Assembly: GCA_963383645.1 (NCBI GenBank)
Contig: OY726566.1
Location: forward strand, 99,749,802-99,813,801
Direction of reading: 5' to 3'
DNA length: 64,000 nt
Source: Muscardinus avellanarius
Taxonomy: Eukaryota; Chordata; Mammalia; Rodentia; Gliridae
Positions 1 through 11,530 of the stretch are shown here, one piece after another. Within the stretch, counting starts at the first letter, position 1. The number at the start of each line of letters is the position of its first letter. The position numbers were made by a program, and so were the translations under genes. Below the pieces are notes generated by a model, which was given only the letters and a program-made list of their open reading frames with translations, was not told the DNA's origin and made no database searches.

Positions 1-166
1 GGGCTACAGCTTGGATCTTACATGTCCCCCAAAAGCTCATGTGTTGAAGGCTGGACTCCCAAGGTATCCATTGGTGCTACTGGGAGGCGGTGGAGCCTTT
101 AGCCTAGAGGGAGACTGTCAGGTCAGAGACTTGACCGTTCTCATAGTGTTTCAGTTACAGAACTGG

Positions 167-248
<82 letters not shown>

Positions 249-465
249 GAGGATTAAACCCAGTGGCATTCTACCTCCTAGCTACCTCTTCAGCCCTATT
301 TTTTCTTTTGAAATAGGGTCTCACTAGGTTGACGAGACTCTCACGACTTGCTGAGGCTGGCCTTGAACCTGTGATCTTCCTGGCTAGCCGTATTTACTTT
401 TTAATTTTTTGAAACAGGGCCTCACTACGTTGCTGAGGCTGACTTAGAACTTACAATCCTTCTGT
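1..465 (-). repeat. GT/GA microsatellite and antisense B1-dID SINE
   Basis: GT run about 170-196, GA run about 197-250, then an antisense right arm (252-300) and left arm (to about 380), and a further antisense left-arm piece to about 465. The first 160 bases are unassigned. Confidence 0.75.
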
Positions 466-844
466 CTCTAATTGTATCTTTCGATGTCAGATTCTCTACT
501 GCATCTCTCAAACCTTGATATCTGCTCTCTTCAACTCGCGTTATCTGGGATCGTCACCTCTCTCAAGCCTGTCGGAAGAATCTCCTGCACATCTCTGCCA
601 GGACCCCCTGGGGACAGTAGCCCCGGAATCTGACCTAAGAGGTCAAGCTCTTGGGGGCAGCTGGGCTTTCTTCTAAGGGCAGCAAGCAGGAAATAACTTT
701 CATTCATAACCTTCTGGATATATCAGGGTAAAGAAATGAACAGTTAAAGTCTGTTGCATACTGCATTAAGCACAAACATAATTAATCACAGAAATAATGC
801 ATCTCTTAGAAAAATAAAAACATATGTCTATATCTGTTTTCCTA
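466..844. other. unassigned sequence
   Basis: No gene or recent repeat was seen; the last 100 bases may belong to the L1 fragment that follows. Confidence 0.5.
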
Positions 845-2935
845 TAGGAAGGTTCACAGCAGCATTATACACAATAGCCAAAAAAGAGAAATAACCCAAA
901 TGGCCGCCAACGGATGAATGGAAAAATAAAACGTGGTGCATCTATACAATGAAAAGTTATTTAGATATAGAGGATGAAGTATGAGCCAGGTGCAATGGCA
1001 CACGCCAGTAATCCCAGCACTTGGGAGGCTGAGCCAGGAGGATCGCAGGTTTGAGGACAGCCTCAACAAGCAGTGAGACTCTCATCAACCCAGTGAGACT
1101 GTGTTTCAAAATAAAGATAAGCCAGGCATGGTGGCCCACACTTGTAATCCCATTACTTGGGAAGCTGAGACAGGACAATCACAGGTTTGCAGCCAGCCTC
1201 AGCTACTTAGTGAGGCCTTGTTTGAAAATAGAAAATAAAAAATAGGTCTGGGGGTGTAGCTCAGAGGTAGAATGCCCCTGGGCTCAATCTCCCGATACTG
1301 TAAAAATAAAAAAATAAAAACAATTAAGTATATGTGCATGCTACAATATGGATGAACCTTTAAAACATGCTAAGCAAATTGAAGCTGGTCAAAAAGTCCA
1401 CCTATAAGAGCAGGGCCTGGTGGCGCATGCTTGTAATCCCAGCATTCAGGAGGCTGATACAGGAGGTTCGAGCCTAGCCTCAGCTACTTAGTGAGGTCTT
1501 TTGCAACTCCTTGAGACCCTGTTCCAAAATAAAGAATAAAAAATAGGACCAGGTTAAAAGTTTGGGGGTAGCCGGGTATGGTGGAGCACTCTGTAATCCC
1601 CATGCTTGGGAGGTGGAGACAGGAGGATCGCGCAGGTTTGAAGCCAGCTGTGCTGGCTTAAGAGACCATTTCCAAATTTAAAAAAATATAGCCGGGCGTG
1701 GTGGCGCATGCTTGTAATCCCAGCATTCGGGAGGCTGAGACCTGGAGGATCGCGGTTCGCGGCCAGCCTCAGCTACTTAGTGAGTTCCTCTGCAACTCAG
1801 TGAGACCCGGTTTCAAAATAAAGAATAAAAAAATAGGGCAGGGGGTATAGCTCGGAGGTCAAATGCTCCAGGGTTCCATCCCTAGAACCCGAAAAACAAA
1901 AAATAAAAAAATATAAAATAGGTCTGGGAGTGTAGCCCAGAGGTAGAAGGGGTTCCAGGAACCCCAGTACCACCAAAAAAAAAAAAAAAGTTTGGAGGTA
2001 GAATGCCCTTGGTTCCATCCCCAGGACCACAAACACAAAAAAAGTCCACCAATAGTAAATGGTGGCACACACTTGGAATCCCAGTACTTGAAAGGCTGAG
2101 GACAGCCTCAGCAATTTAGGGAGACTCTGTTTTCAAATAAAAAGTAAAGCCAGGCTTGGGCTTGGTGGCATATGCTTGTAGTGCCAGGACTTGGGAGGCT
2201 GAGACAGGAGGATCACAGATTCAGTCAGCCTCAGCTATTTAGTGAGGCCTTCCGCAACTTAGGGAGACCCTGTTTCAAAAATAAAGATTAAAATAGTGCT
2301 GAGGTAGAATGTTCCTGGATTCAATCCCCAGTTGAAAGATGGAATGCCCCTGGGTTTAACCCCAGTATCACCAAAAAACAAACAAACAAACAAACAAACA
2401 ATGCTGTGGGTGGTGGCGCACGCTTGTAATCCCAGCATTCGGGAGGCTGAGACCTGAGGATCATGGTTCGCGGACAGCCTCAGCTATTTAGTGAGGCCCT
2501 CTGCAACTCAGTGAGACCCAGTTTCAAAATAAAGAATAAGCTGGGCGTGGTGGCGCACGCTTGTAATCCCCGCGCTTGGGAGGCAGAGACAGGAGGATCG
2601 CGCAGGTTGGAAGCCAGCCGCGGGCGCTGGCTTAGGAGACCCTGTTTCCATATAAAAATTTAAAAATAGGTCTGGGAGTGTAGCCCGGAGGTAGAAGGGC
2701 TTCCAGGAACCCCAGTACCACCAAAAAACCAAAACAAATTTTAAAAAAGAATAAAAAATAGGGCAGGGGGTGTAGCTCGGAGGTCAAATTCCCCTGGGTT
2801 CCATCCCCAGACCCACAAAACAAACAAACAAAAAAAAACAAGAAAACCCAACAACACCTTTATGATTTCTTTTATATGAAATGTCCTAAATGGGCCAATT
2901 CAGAAAGAGGAAGGAAAGAGGGCAGAGAGGCAAGC
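845..2935 (+). mobile_element. old L1 fragment broken by a cluster of SINEs
   Basis: Three pieces in L1 order: about 845-980 (CAGCAGCATTATACACAATA and following), about 1313-1402 (ATGGATGAACC region) and about 2857-2935 (TTTATATGAAATGTCC region). Between them lie SINE runs at about 983-1302, 1408-2035 and 2057-2820, partly head-to-tail. The repeat AAAAAGTCCACC at 1391-1402 and 2039-2050 is the target duplication of the middle block. Confidence 0.8.
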
Positions 2936-2954
2936 ATCTCCCAGGCACAGCAAA

Positions 2955-2995
2955 TCAACTTCATTTTACAGAAGACGAAACTGAGGCTCATGGCT
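2955..2995 (+). repeat. MIR-like core
   Basis: Matches the MIR signature ATTTTACAGAnGAnGAAACTGAGGCTCA. The following 140 bases are unassigned. Confidence 0.6.
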
Positions 2996-3152
2996 GATAA
3001 ACCGCATCACCGATAAAGCAGCCTTAAAACGCTGTTGGGCCTCAAAACCCTGGCTGTATTACACGAGCACCGCCTTCACAAGCAGTTTCTACTCATTTCT
3101 CTATTAAGAGAGCGCCTTTACGACCAGAGCTACCATAAGCACAGAGTTAAGA

Positions 3153-3590
3153 CAAGCCAGGCGGGTGGCGCACGCTTGTCATCCCAGCGTTGGGAGGCTG
3201 AGACAGGAGGATCACGGTTCTCGGATAGCCTCAGCTACTTAGTGAGGCCCTTTACAACACAGAGAGACCCTGTTTCAAAATAAAGAAAAAACAAATAGGG
3301 CTGGTAATGTAGCTCAGAGACAGAATGCTCCTGGGTTCCATCCCTATAACCTAAAAAATTTTTTTAAAAGTTAAGACAAATGAATGTAAACCGAGCTGGC
3401 ACGATGGCGCACGCTTGTAATCCCAGTACTTGGGAGGCTGAGACAGGAGGATCGTGGGTTTGCGGCCGGCGTCAGCTCAGCGAGGCCCTCTGCAATTTAC
3501 TGAGACCCTGTTTCAAAATAAAGAAATAAAAAGGGCTGAGGGTGCAGGTCAGAGGTGGAATGCTCCTGAGTTCAACCTTCAACACCAAAA
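3153..3590 (+). repeat. two forward B1-dID SINEs
   Basis: About 3153-3348 and 3394-3585, both with left arm, A-rich linker and right arm ending near CCAACACC or equivalent. Confidence 0.85.
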
Positions 3591-3639
3591 ATAAAAATTA
3601 AAAATTATAAAAGCAAACCGGTTAAGAAAACAAAGCACA

Positions 3640-4605
3640 GGTAGCAGATTACTCAGGTATGTTTCGGTGCTTGTCCATGTCTGCAGAGTTCTCACTTTTT
3701 GCCCACGGCCTCTTCCTTCACTCACCAGGCGCAAGGCCACTGGCAGCCATATTTGAGCTGTGGACCCGCCCCCAGGTCACAGCTGATTGGCTCCGAGGGA
3801 GGCCTGACTCAAGTCGGACCAATCATATTCTGTTCCTGGCAAGTTGAGGCTACCGGAACCGGAAACAAACACCACCTCTGTGATTCTAGAGCACAGAGTC
3901 TAACAATTTGGGGTCAGGGGACGGCAGTCTCGGGGGGCTTCGCCCTCTCTGGATCCAGTCGCTTGGCGTGGGGCTGCATTCTGCCCATGGGTACAGGAGA
4001 TACCTCGCACCTTGATTGTTTAAACAATCCCCCAAATCTCTACTAACCTGTAATGTTACGTTCAGCCTATACTCACCTCCTTCCCAAAGTGCAAAAGCAA
4101 AACTATGTATGTCAGTTTCAAAGATAAATTTGTCTCCAGAGGCTGAAGCTAAGCAAACTGCAGCTAAGGGACCCGAAGCCCCCTTCAGTGCCCCTCCAGC
4201 CTGCACAGGGTATGAGCTGATCTTTATGGAGCCAGAGTTGACACTGGAGGTGCTAGGAACATCTGAAGTCAGGTTGATGTCACCAGACCTAACCCTTCTG
4301 AGGACCTGGGAAGGTATTATAAACATTACAACGGAAAATATGCTGAGCCTTTGCATGAAGTTAATTAGGCCATGGTATCAGAAGGTGTACCATCCCCCCC
4401 CTGCCCCTAACCGTGGTTTTGGGGACTGAAACCAGGGGCATTCCACCTCTGAGCTATACCTCCAGCCTTGTTTTATTTCTTTTATTTTGAACTTGGGTTT
4501 CACTAAGTTGCAGAGGGCCTAAGTCGCCGAGGCTGGTTGAGAACCTGAGCTCCTCCTGTCTCCGCCTCCCAAGTGCTGGGATTACAAGCGTGCGCCACCG
4601 CCTGG
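3640..4605. other. single-copy stretch and antisense SINE
   Basis: 3640-3860 resembles an old mammalian interspersed repeat (AGCTGATTGGCTCC, then GGACCAATCATATTCT). 3860-4400 is unassigned; a 137-codon plus-strand frame here has no recognisable protein. 4408-4605 is an antisense B1-dID SINE. Confidence 0.5.
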
Positions 4606-4609
4606 CCTA

Positions 4610-5050
4610 GTAGGTCACTGTGGGTGAACAAGAGGTGTGCATGCCTTCTTCAGCTCTGGCCTTGGCTCTACAACCAATGAGAAAGCAGATCTCACGGCCC
4701 ACCCCACCCCCACTGGCAGGGACACACACAAATAAAAACCATTTACAACAGGCTGCATGGCCTGGTGACCAGAAGGAAGAGCTGAGTGGACAGGAAGAGA
4801 GGGAGGACTGAGTCCTTTTCCCACCCGCTGTCTATTTATGGGAGTCGTTTGGCTGCAGGAAATGCCGAGCCCCTTCTCCCAGGACCCTGTCGGGAGTGAC
4901 GCCCGCGCTGCCTGACCCGCCGGCCACATCCTCCTTGGCCTCGGCGGCTCTCTCCTCACGACCCCTGGGCCACTGGGAACGCAGCCTGTAAAGGACAGTG
5001 CTTCTTAGAGGTCCCAGTCTAGTGAGGAAATTCCAAGAGAAAAGACAAAG

Positions 5051-5124
<74 letters not shown>

Positions 5125-5483
5125 GCTAGAGAGCCGGCATGGAGATGCCCCACATGAACACAGAAAGGTGACAGGAAGCCAGGGATGGGACTGAGAGCAC
5201 CGGCCCAGGCTCTGTGGTTGCCTCCCCTTGGCAGAGGCCAGAGCAGGAGCCGAGGCTCCATCACACACTCAGGGCTCATTCGCCTCCTCCATTCTCTGCC
5301 CCCGGTGACTGAGGTTTCTGTAGAGAAGCGGCCTCAGGAGAACCCGAGTCCACCATTGCAGAGTCTTGTTTTCCTTGATTTGTCTTCTCCCATCCCCTCA
5401 TCAGCTGAGGAGCCAGCCTCTTCAAAAACCCAGACAGGTTTCTGGAGTTAGTGGGTTGAAAGACACGAGAAATGTTCTTTGTT
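4610..5483. other. unassigned sequence with CA/TC microsatellite
   Basis: The CA run is about 5055-5090 and the TC run 5091-5121. No gene was recognised in the rest. Confidence 0.6.
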
Positions 5484-5895
5484 AGCTGGGCATGCTGGCG
5501 CACACCTCTAGTCCTAGTAATTGGGAGGCTGAGGCAGGAGGATCGCAGGTTCAAGGCCAGCTTCAGCAACTTGGCGAGACCTTATTTTAAAATAAAACAT
5601 AAAGCCGGGCGTGGTGGCGCATGCTTGTAATCCAGCATTCGGGAGGCTGAGACAGGAGGATCACAGTTTGTGGGCAGCCTCAGCTATTACTTAGTGAGGC
5701 CCTTTGCAACTCAGTGAAGACCCTGTTTCAAGAATGAAAAGAATAAAAAATAGGGCTGGGGGTGTAGCTCGGAGGTAGAATGCCCCTGGGTTCTATCCCT
5801 AGTTCCACAAAAATAAATAAGTAAATAAATCATAAAATAGGTTGGGGGTATAGCTCAAAGGTAGAACATCCCTGGATTGAGTCCCTGGTACCATA

Positions 5896-5947
<52 letters not shown>

Positions 5948-6655
5948 GGAGAGAAATGTTCTATGTTGAGAATTTTGCTTTGTTCTTTTAACACAAGTCT
6001 AAAAGCTGGGAATATAACTTAGTGGAATAATGCTTATCTAACATGTGCTAAGCCCTAGGTCTGAGCCTGAAGCCATTAAAAAAAAAGAAAGTGCCTCACA
6101 GCTACAAGGTTACCTTAACTCTAGACTCCGAATGGATGATCTTTTTTTTCAAGAAGGATCTCAGGTTCAATGCCAGCCTCTGCAACTTAGTGAGACCCTG
6201 TTTCCAAACAAAAAAACAAATAAAATAGGAGCCAGGCATGGCTGCACACACCTGTAATCACAGTACTTGGGAGGCTGAGAGAATTGTAGGTTCGAAGCCA
6301 GCCCCAGCAACTCAGTGAGGCTTTCAGTGAGTTAGCAAGTCCCATTTCCCAATTAAAAATAAAATATGAGGCCGGGCGTGGTGGTGCACACTTGTAATCC
6401 CAGCATTTTGGGAGACGGAGACCAGAGGATCGCAGTTTGCAGACAGCCTCAGCTACTTAGGCCTTTTGCAATTCAGTGAGACCCTGTTTCAAAATAAAGA
6501 ATAAAAAATCAGGGCTGGGGGTATTTCTCGGAGGTAGAATGCCCCTGGGTTCCACCCCCAGTACTGCAATAAACAAATAAATAAATATGGCTGGGGGCGC
6601 AGCTTGAAGTAGAATGCCCCTGGATTCAATCCCTGGTAGAAAATGTGTATGCGTC
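5484..6655 (+). repeat. forward SINE cluster with GACA tract
   Basis: Left arm only 5484-5600; full copy 5604-5810; right arm 5828-5892; GA/GACA microsatellite 5894-5950; partial copies 6000-6060 and 6140-6220; left arm 6232-6368; full copy 6371-6570; right arm 6588-6640. Confidence 0.8.
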
Positions 6656-6659
6656 TTTA

Positions 6660-7655
6660 CACTAACCTTACTATTGCCTCCTTTTCACACATAACTGGGA
6701 CCCGGAGGGATAAACTTTTCCCACGGCTACATGGATGCTGAAGGAATCCGGTTGTCAAACATGTGCCCCAGGGGCAGGGTACAGGCTTCCACTCCTGGAT
6801 CCAGAGGAGGGCTCAGCGAGTTGCTAAGGGCAGACCTTATTCGGCAGCCAGCCCCCACCGTCCTCTCCACCCCTGCCCACCAGGCTGCGGCACCAAGGCC
6901 CTTTCTTGGGGCCAGCCTCCTGTGCCTGGTGCCTCGGGCTGGAGGCCCACCTCACACTCAAAAGGCTTGATCAGAATGCACCTGAAGGCCACGCCACTGG
7001 CTTCCTGGCAGCCGCCTCTCTCCAGCTGCGCTGCCGGCCACAAACTCCTCTCTCCCAGTCCCTTCCTGTCATCCTCTTCCCTTCCTCCTCCTCCGACTCC
7101 TTCCCACCCTCTTTTGCTGGCTTCTGTCCTTTCTTTCCATGAGCAGAGTTTCCAGGCCTGGCCCCCTGCCAGCACATTTGGACAAAAGGCAGCGATCTTA
7201 GAGGGAGACGTCATCTCCCATCCCCATCCAAGGGGCCAGCACGAGAAAGCTGAGCAGAGGCTGCTCCCCTGGCACTCCCAGGGTGTGGGAAAGGGCCAGG
7301 AGAGACGGAGTAGCAGAGGGGTTCAAGCAAGAAACCTCCAGACCCAGGTTCAAATTCCAGTGGACTCAGAGCTGCAGGACCCTGAGCCAGTGACGCCCAA
7401 GCCTCGGTCCTCTCAGTGCTAACAGCAGTGCTTGCTTTGAAAGACTGGTAAGATGGAGCAAGACTGCACCAGCAAAGCACTCGGCACGGGCGTGTCTGCT
7501 GCAGCGCACCCAACACGTGGCTATAAAGGAGACTAACCCGGCCAAAGAGTGCTGGAATCACAACCCAGGACCAGGCACTAATAACAACAGTGCCATGCCT
7601 TCAGCGCATCCAGAGGGCTGCTCACACAGCCTGGCTTGTTTGCAAGTGTAATAAC
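6660..7655. other. single-copy sequence with MIR remnant
   Basis: No gene was recognised; the 219-codon plus frame at 6763-7422 is not a known protein. 7310-7500 resembles a diverged MIR (CCAGGTTCAAATTCCAG, then CAAAGCACTCGGCACGG). Confidence 0.55.
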
Positions 7656-7659
7656 ATTC

Positions 7660-7664
7660 TAAAC

Positions 7665-7710
<46 letters not shown>

Positions 7711-9020
7711 GGATAGAACTTGCTGAGGTTGGCTTTGAAACTGTGATTCTCCTGGCTCAGCCTTCCAAGTATTAGGATTACAGGCGTGTGACACCATGCC
7801 CAGTTCTAAACAACTTTCAAGTGGGGCTGGGTGAGACGGGGATCGCAGTTCGCAGACAGCCTCAGCTACATAGTGAGGCCCTTTGCACCTCAGTGAGAGC
7901 CCATTTCAAAATAAAGAATAAAAAAACAGAATGTCCCTGGGTTCCATTCCCAGTACCCCCCCCACACACACACACACATTCAGGGGCTGGGATTGTAGCT
8001 CAGCAGTAGAGTGCTTGCCTAGCATTGGCAAGGCCATGGGTTCGATCCCCAGCACTGCAAACAACTGTCAAATGTATGACTTCTCTGACAATGTAATCTG
8101 CAAAAGCTGATTTTGAAATTTTGGGGGGAGCCAGGCGTAGTGAAATATGCCTATATTCCCAGTATTTGGGAGGCTGAATCAGGGGGATCGCAGGTTCAAG
8201 AATAGCCTCAATAATATAGCAAGGCCCAACTGGTCGTGGTGGCGTACTCTTGTAATCCCAGCGCTTGAGAGGCTGAGACAGGAAGATCACACAGGTTCGA
8301 AGCCTCAGCTACTTAGTGAGGCTCTTAGCTACTTAGTGAGACCCTGTTTCCAAATAAAGTATAAAATAGGTCTGGGAGTATAGCCTGGAGGTAGAAAAGC
8401 CCCTGGGTTCCACCCTCAATACTCCCACACACAAATATATATCAAGGTCCTTAAAAACTTAGCAAGACCCTGTTTCAAAAAGGAAAAGAAAGGGCTGGGG
8501 GTGTATCTGGGAGGTATAATGCCCCTGGGTTCAATCCCCACTATGAAGAGAAAAAAAAATAGAGAGAGACTGATGTGGTGGCACACACTATAATCCTAGT
8601 CCTTAGAAGCTGAGACAGGAGGATTGCAGGTATGAAGCCAATGGATGCATGATAATTTAGCAAGACCCTATTAAAAAAAAAAAAAGCTGGGTATGGTTGA
8701 GCACATCTATAATCCTGGTACTTAGGAGCTGGAGACAGGAGGATTACAGGTTTGAAGCCAACCTCAGCAATCTAGTGTGACTCTAAGCAACTTAGTGAGA
8801 CCCTGATTCCAAATAAGAAAAAAAAAAAAAGGTCTGGGGGTGTAGCTCGGAGGTAGAATGCCTCTGGGTTCAATTTCCAGTACCACAAAAAAATAAAAAG
8901 GGCTGGGGGTGTAGCATAGGGATAGAGTGCCCCAGAGTTCAATCCCCAATACCAAAAGGAGGGGAAAAAAGACAAAGGAAAAGGAGGGAGGGGGGAGGGA
9001 GGAGGGAGGGGAGGAGGGGG
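7660..9020 (+). repeat. SINE-dense block with microsatellites
   Basis: GT run 7670-7703; antisense left arm 7712-7805; forward pieces 7820-7960; an ID element 7983-8058; forward copies 8128-8225, 8226-8435, 8440-8550, 8570-8690, 8691-8885 and 8895-8960; and a GGGA-rich purine tract 8957-9020. Confidence 0.8.
7983..8058 (+). repeat. monomeric ID element
   Basis: GGGCTGGGATTGTAGCTCAG through GGTTCGATCCCCAGCACTGC keeps the full tRNA-like form, including the TGCTTGCCTAGCAT middle lost from the dimer's right arm. Other ID monomers lie at about 26487-26565, 42284-42357 and, antisense, 26636-26708. Confidence 0.8.
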
Positions 9021-10019
9021 ATCAGGTGTGCAAAGTGCACTGGACAGATAAGAACCAGGAAAAGAGTGAACTGGCCTTTCGATTCCCCACCTGTAGCCTG
9101 GGAGGAGGGGTCAGCTGAAGGTTAGGGATGGCAGCCATGTTTCAGGGCTGTGGGTAAGAAACACGAGGACCGGCCTTGGGGATCCCTATGCCTCTTTCAT
9201 CATCCTGAAAGTAGCATTCCCTTTCTCCTTTCCTGAGGCCCAAGTCGTGTGTACACATACAGGCAGACTCTTGGCGCCCTCTCTCTTCTCTCTGCACTCT
9301 GTCCAGGCCAGGACCCTTGGCTGCCCTGTGTTGAGGGAAGGAGCCTGGGACAGAGGCCCTGCCGTGCTGGCCTCCCCCAGTGCGGTGGTTTTGAGAGGCG
9401 TCCGCGGCCCTCTCCTTCCTGCCTTTTCCCACCCCATTACAGGCTGCAGTCAGCCAGGGGTAAACACAGGGCACTGGTCCCCTTTGATGTCCTGGGAGCC
9501 TGTGTGTTTGTTGATTGTCACAAATACAAACGAAGAGATGGACCAGATGTGAAGGATGTCAGTCGTTGAAAAATGCCAGCGAGTTATCCTTGGGGTGGGA
9601 GGACCACGCGCCTCCTTCCAAGTCTGTCTTCCTGTCCACCCCACTGACCAACTCTGTGGCTGGGAAACATCTCCCTCCAATCACAGGGCACGTACGTTCT
9701 ACGTCTCAGGCCACCCTATTGCCATCCAGAAAACAAACCCAAACATCTGGCTTCTTCCCCAGCCTCTCCCTGGACCAAGTGTGACCAGCTGCAAGAGTGA
9801 CTTGCTGCGTAATCCCTTACAGAGGCTTTTGCTATCCTTCTGGGAGGGGCTCGCCTGCGTTGCCTGGGGACCCGGGAAGCACGGATAGTGACTGCAGTGT
9901 CCTCCTCTGAGCCTTTCTGTTTTCTGGAGGGAGGCAGTCAGTTATTCTCCAAGGCAAGCTGGAAGGGACAGTAGTACCCATCTCCTCTGACTCACTGAGC
10001 GGGAACAATAATTTCACAT
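9021..10019. other. single-copy sequence, no gene recognised
   Basis: About 1 kb without SINEs. Open frames are short and overlap on both strands without a recognisable product or convincing splice sites. Confidence 0.6.
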
Positions 10020-11530
10020 AGCCGGGCGTGGTGGCGCACGCTTGTAATCCCAGCATTCGGGAGGCTGAGACAGGAGGATCGAAGTTCACGGACAGCCTCA
10101 GCTACTTAGTGAGGCCCTCTGCAACTCAGCAAGACCCTGTTTCAAAATGAAGAATAAAAAACGGGGTATAGCTTGGAGGTAGAAGGCCCCAGCTGAGTTC
10201 CATCCCCAGTACGCAAAAAAACAAAAACAAACAAAAATTCGCGTGCAGCCTCCTTACCCACCTTCCCTATCCCTATTTGGCCCTAGGCTGTAACTCTGGG
10301 GGACTAGGAAAGACGGGGGACAGAGGGCAATTTGAAGGAGGGCAGGTGTTTTTGCTGGAGGAGGGTCCATGCCTAGACGCAGGAGGTGACAGCTGGCTCC
10401 AGGGCTGGCTTGCTAGAGCCACGGAAGACCAGGAGCGAGGGCGGAAATGCAGCTGTACAACTTTTGAGTCTGCCACAGCTTAAAAGGGGCTGCATACACC
10501 AAGCCGACTTGTGATCTCAGGACTTGGGAGGCTGAGGCAGGAGGATTGTAGGTTTGAAGCCAGCCCGGGCAACTTAGCAGGATCCCGTTTCCAAATAAGA
10601 AATAAAATTGGGTTGGGACTGTAACGTGGAGGTAGAACGCCTCTGGGTTCAATCCCCAGAGCTAATATATACATTGCATGACCAACCCATGAAAAAACCG
10701 ATTCCATTAGCATCTCCCCAAGACACACCACTCTGGGAGGGAGTCCCTAGCCCCGCACGTCAGCAAGGTGACTGCCCCAGGAACACAGGTCAAGCCAAGA
10801 TAGACTGGAGAGGCACAGCCCGGCACAGCAAGGCTGTAAGGCAGAAGGCCCAGCAGGCTCAGCTCGGCCACTGGGTACCTGTGAAGCCACCCACCCCCAC
10901 CCTCCTCTTGGAATCTGAGGTCCCTTCCTGTGATGAGCCTTCTCAGCGATTAAAGCAGTCACAGCCACCCTTAACCTTAGCTGTACCTTAAAATCATCCC
11001 AGGACTTTATCCATCATTGATACTCAGGGTCCCGCTCTCAGACATTTTGCTTTAATTAGCCTAGGGTGGGACCCAGGCACCAGTTATTTTAAAAATCCTC
11101 CTCCTTGGGGCTACGGGGATAACTCTGGTGGTACAGAGTCTGCCTAGCATGCAATGTCCTGGGTTTGAGACCCTGAGTTTTATTCCCAGAAAAGAACAAC
11201 CATTGCCAAAAACAACAAAACAGTAACAAAATCCCCCTCCCTTACATCAAAGATATAGTCCACTGTGCACCCCAAGTTAAAGGCAACAAAATCTGATGGG
11301 GGAAAAGACTCCCATACCTACTCAATATTAATTTAAGACAGATTTAGTTAGCTGGGCCTGATGGCACACACCTATAATGCCAGTACTCAGGAGGCCAAGA
11401 CAGGAAGATCACAGGTTCAAGACCAGCCTCGGGAGTTTAGGGAGACCGTATGTCAAAAATAAAAAGGGCTGGAGGTATAGCTTGGAGGTAAAATGCCCCT
11501 GGGTTCAATCCCCAGTATGTTAAAAAAAAA
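10020..11530 (+). repeat. SINEs, an ID-like piece and a MER5-like remnant
   Basis: Forward SINE 10020-10215; unassigned 10230-10485; forward SINE 10488-10665; unassigned 10680-10985; MER5-like hAT remnant about 10990-11100 (TTTTGCTTTAATTAGCCTAGGG and CACCAGTTATTTTAAAAA region); ID-like element 11106-11190; forward SINE 11350-11520. Confidence 0.7.

Noticed and set aside
4016..4429. 137-codon plus-strand frame with non-repetitive composition
   Set aside because: No family recognised, a frame also open on the reverse strand, and its end runs into an antisense SINE. Kept only as unassigned sequence.
6763..7422. 219-codon plus-strand frame
   Set aside because: No recognisable domain, overlaps an MIR remnant, and no supporting splice or promoter signal.
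7983..8058. tRNA gene
   Set aside because: It resembles a tRNA with A and B box-like parts, but it is an ID SINE; many dispersed copies exist and the cloverleaf is not kept.
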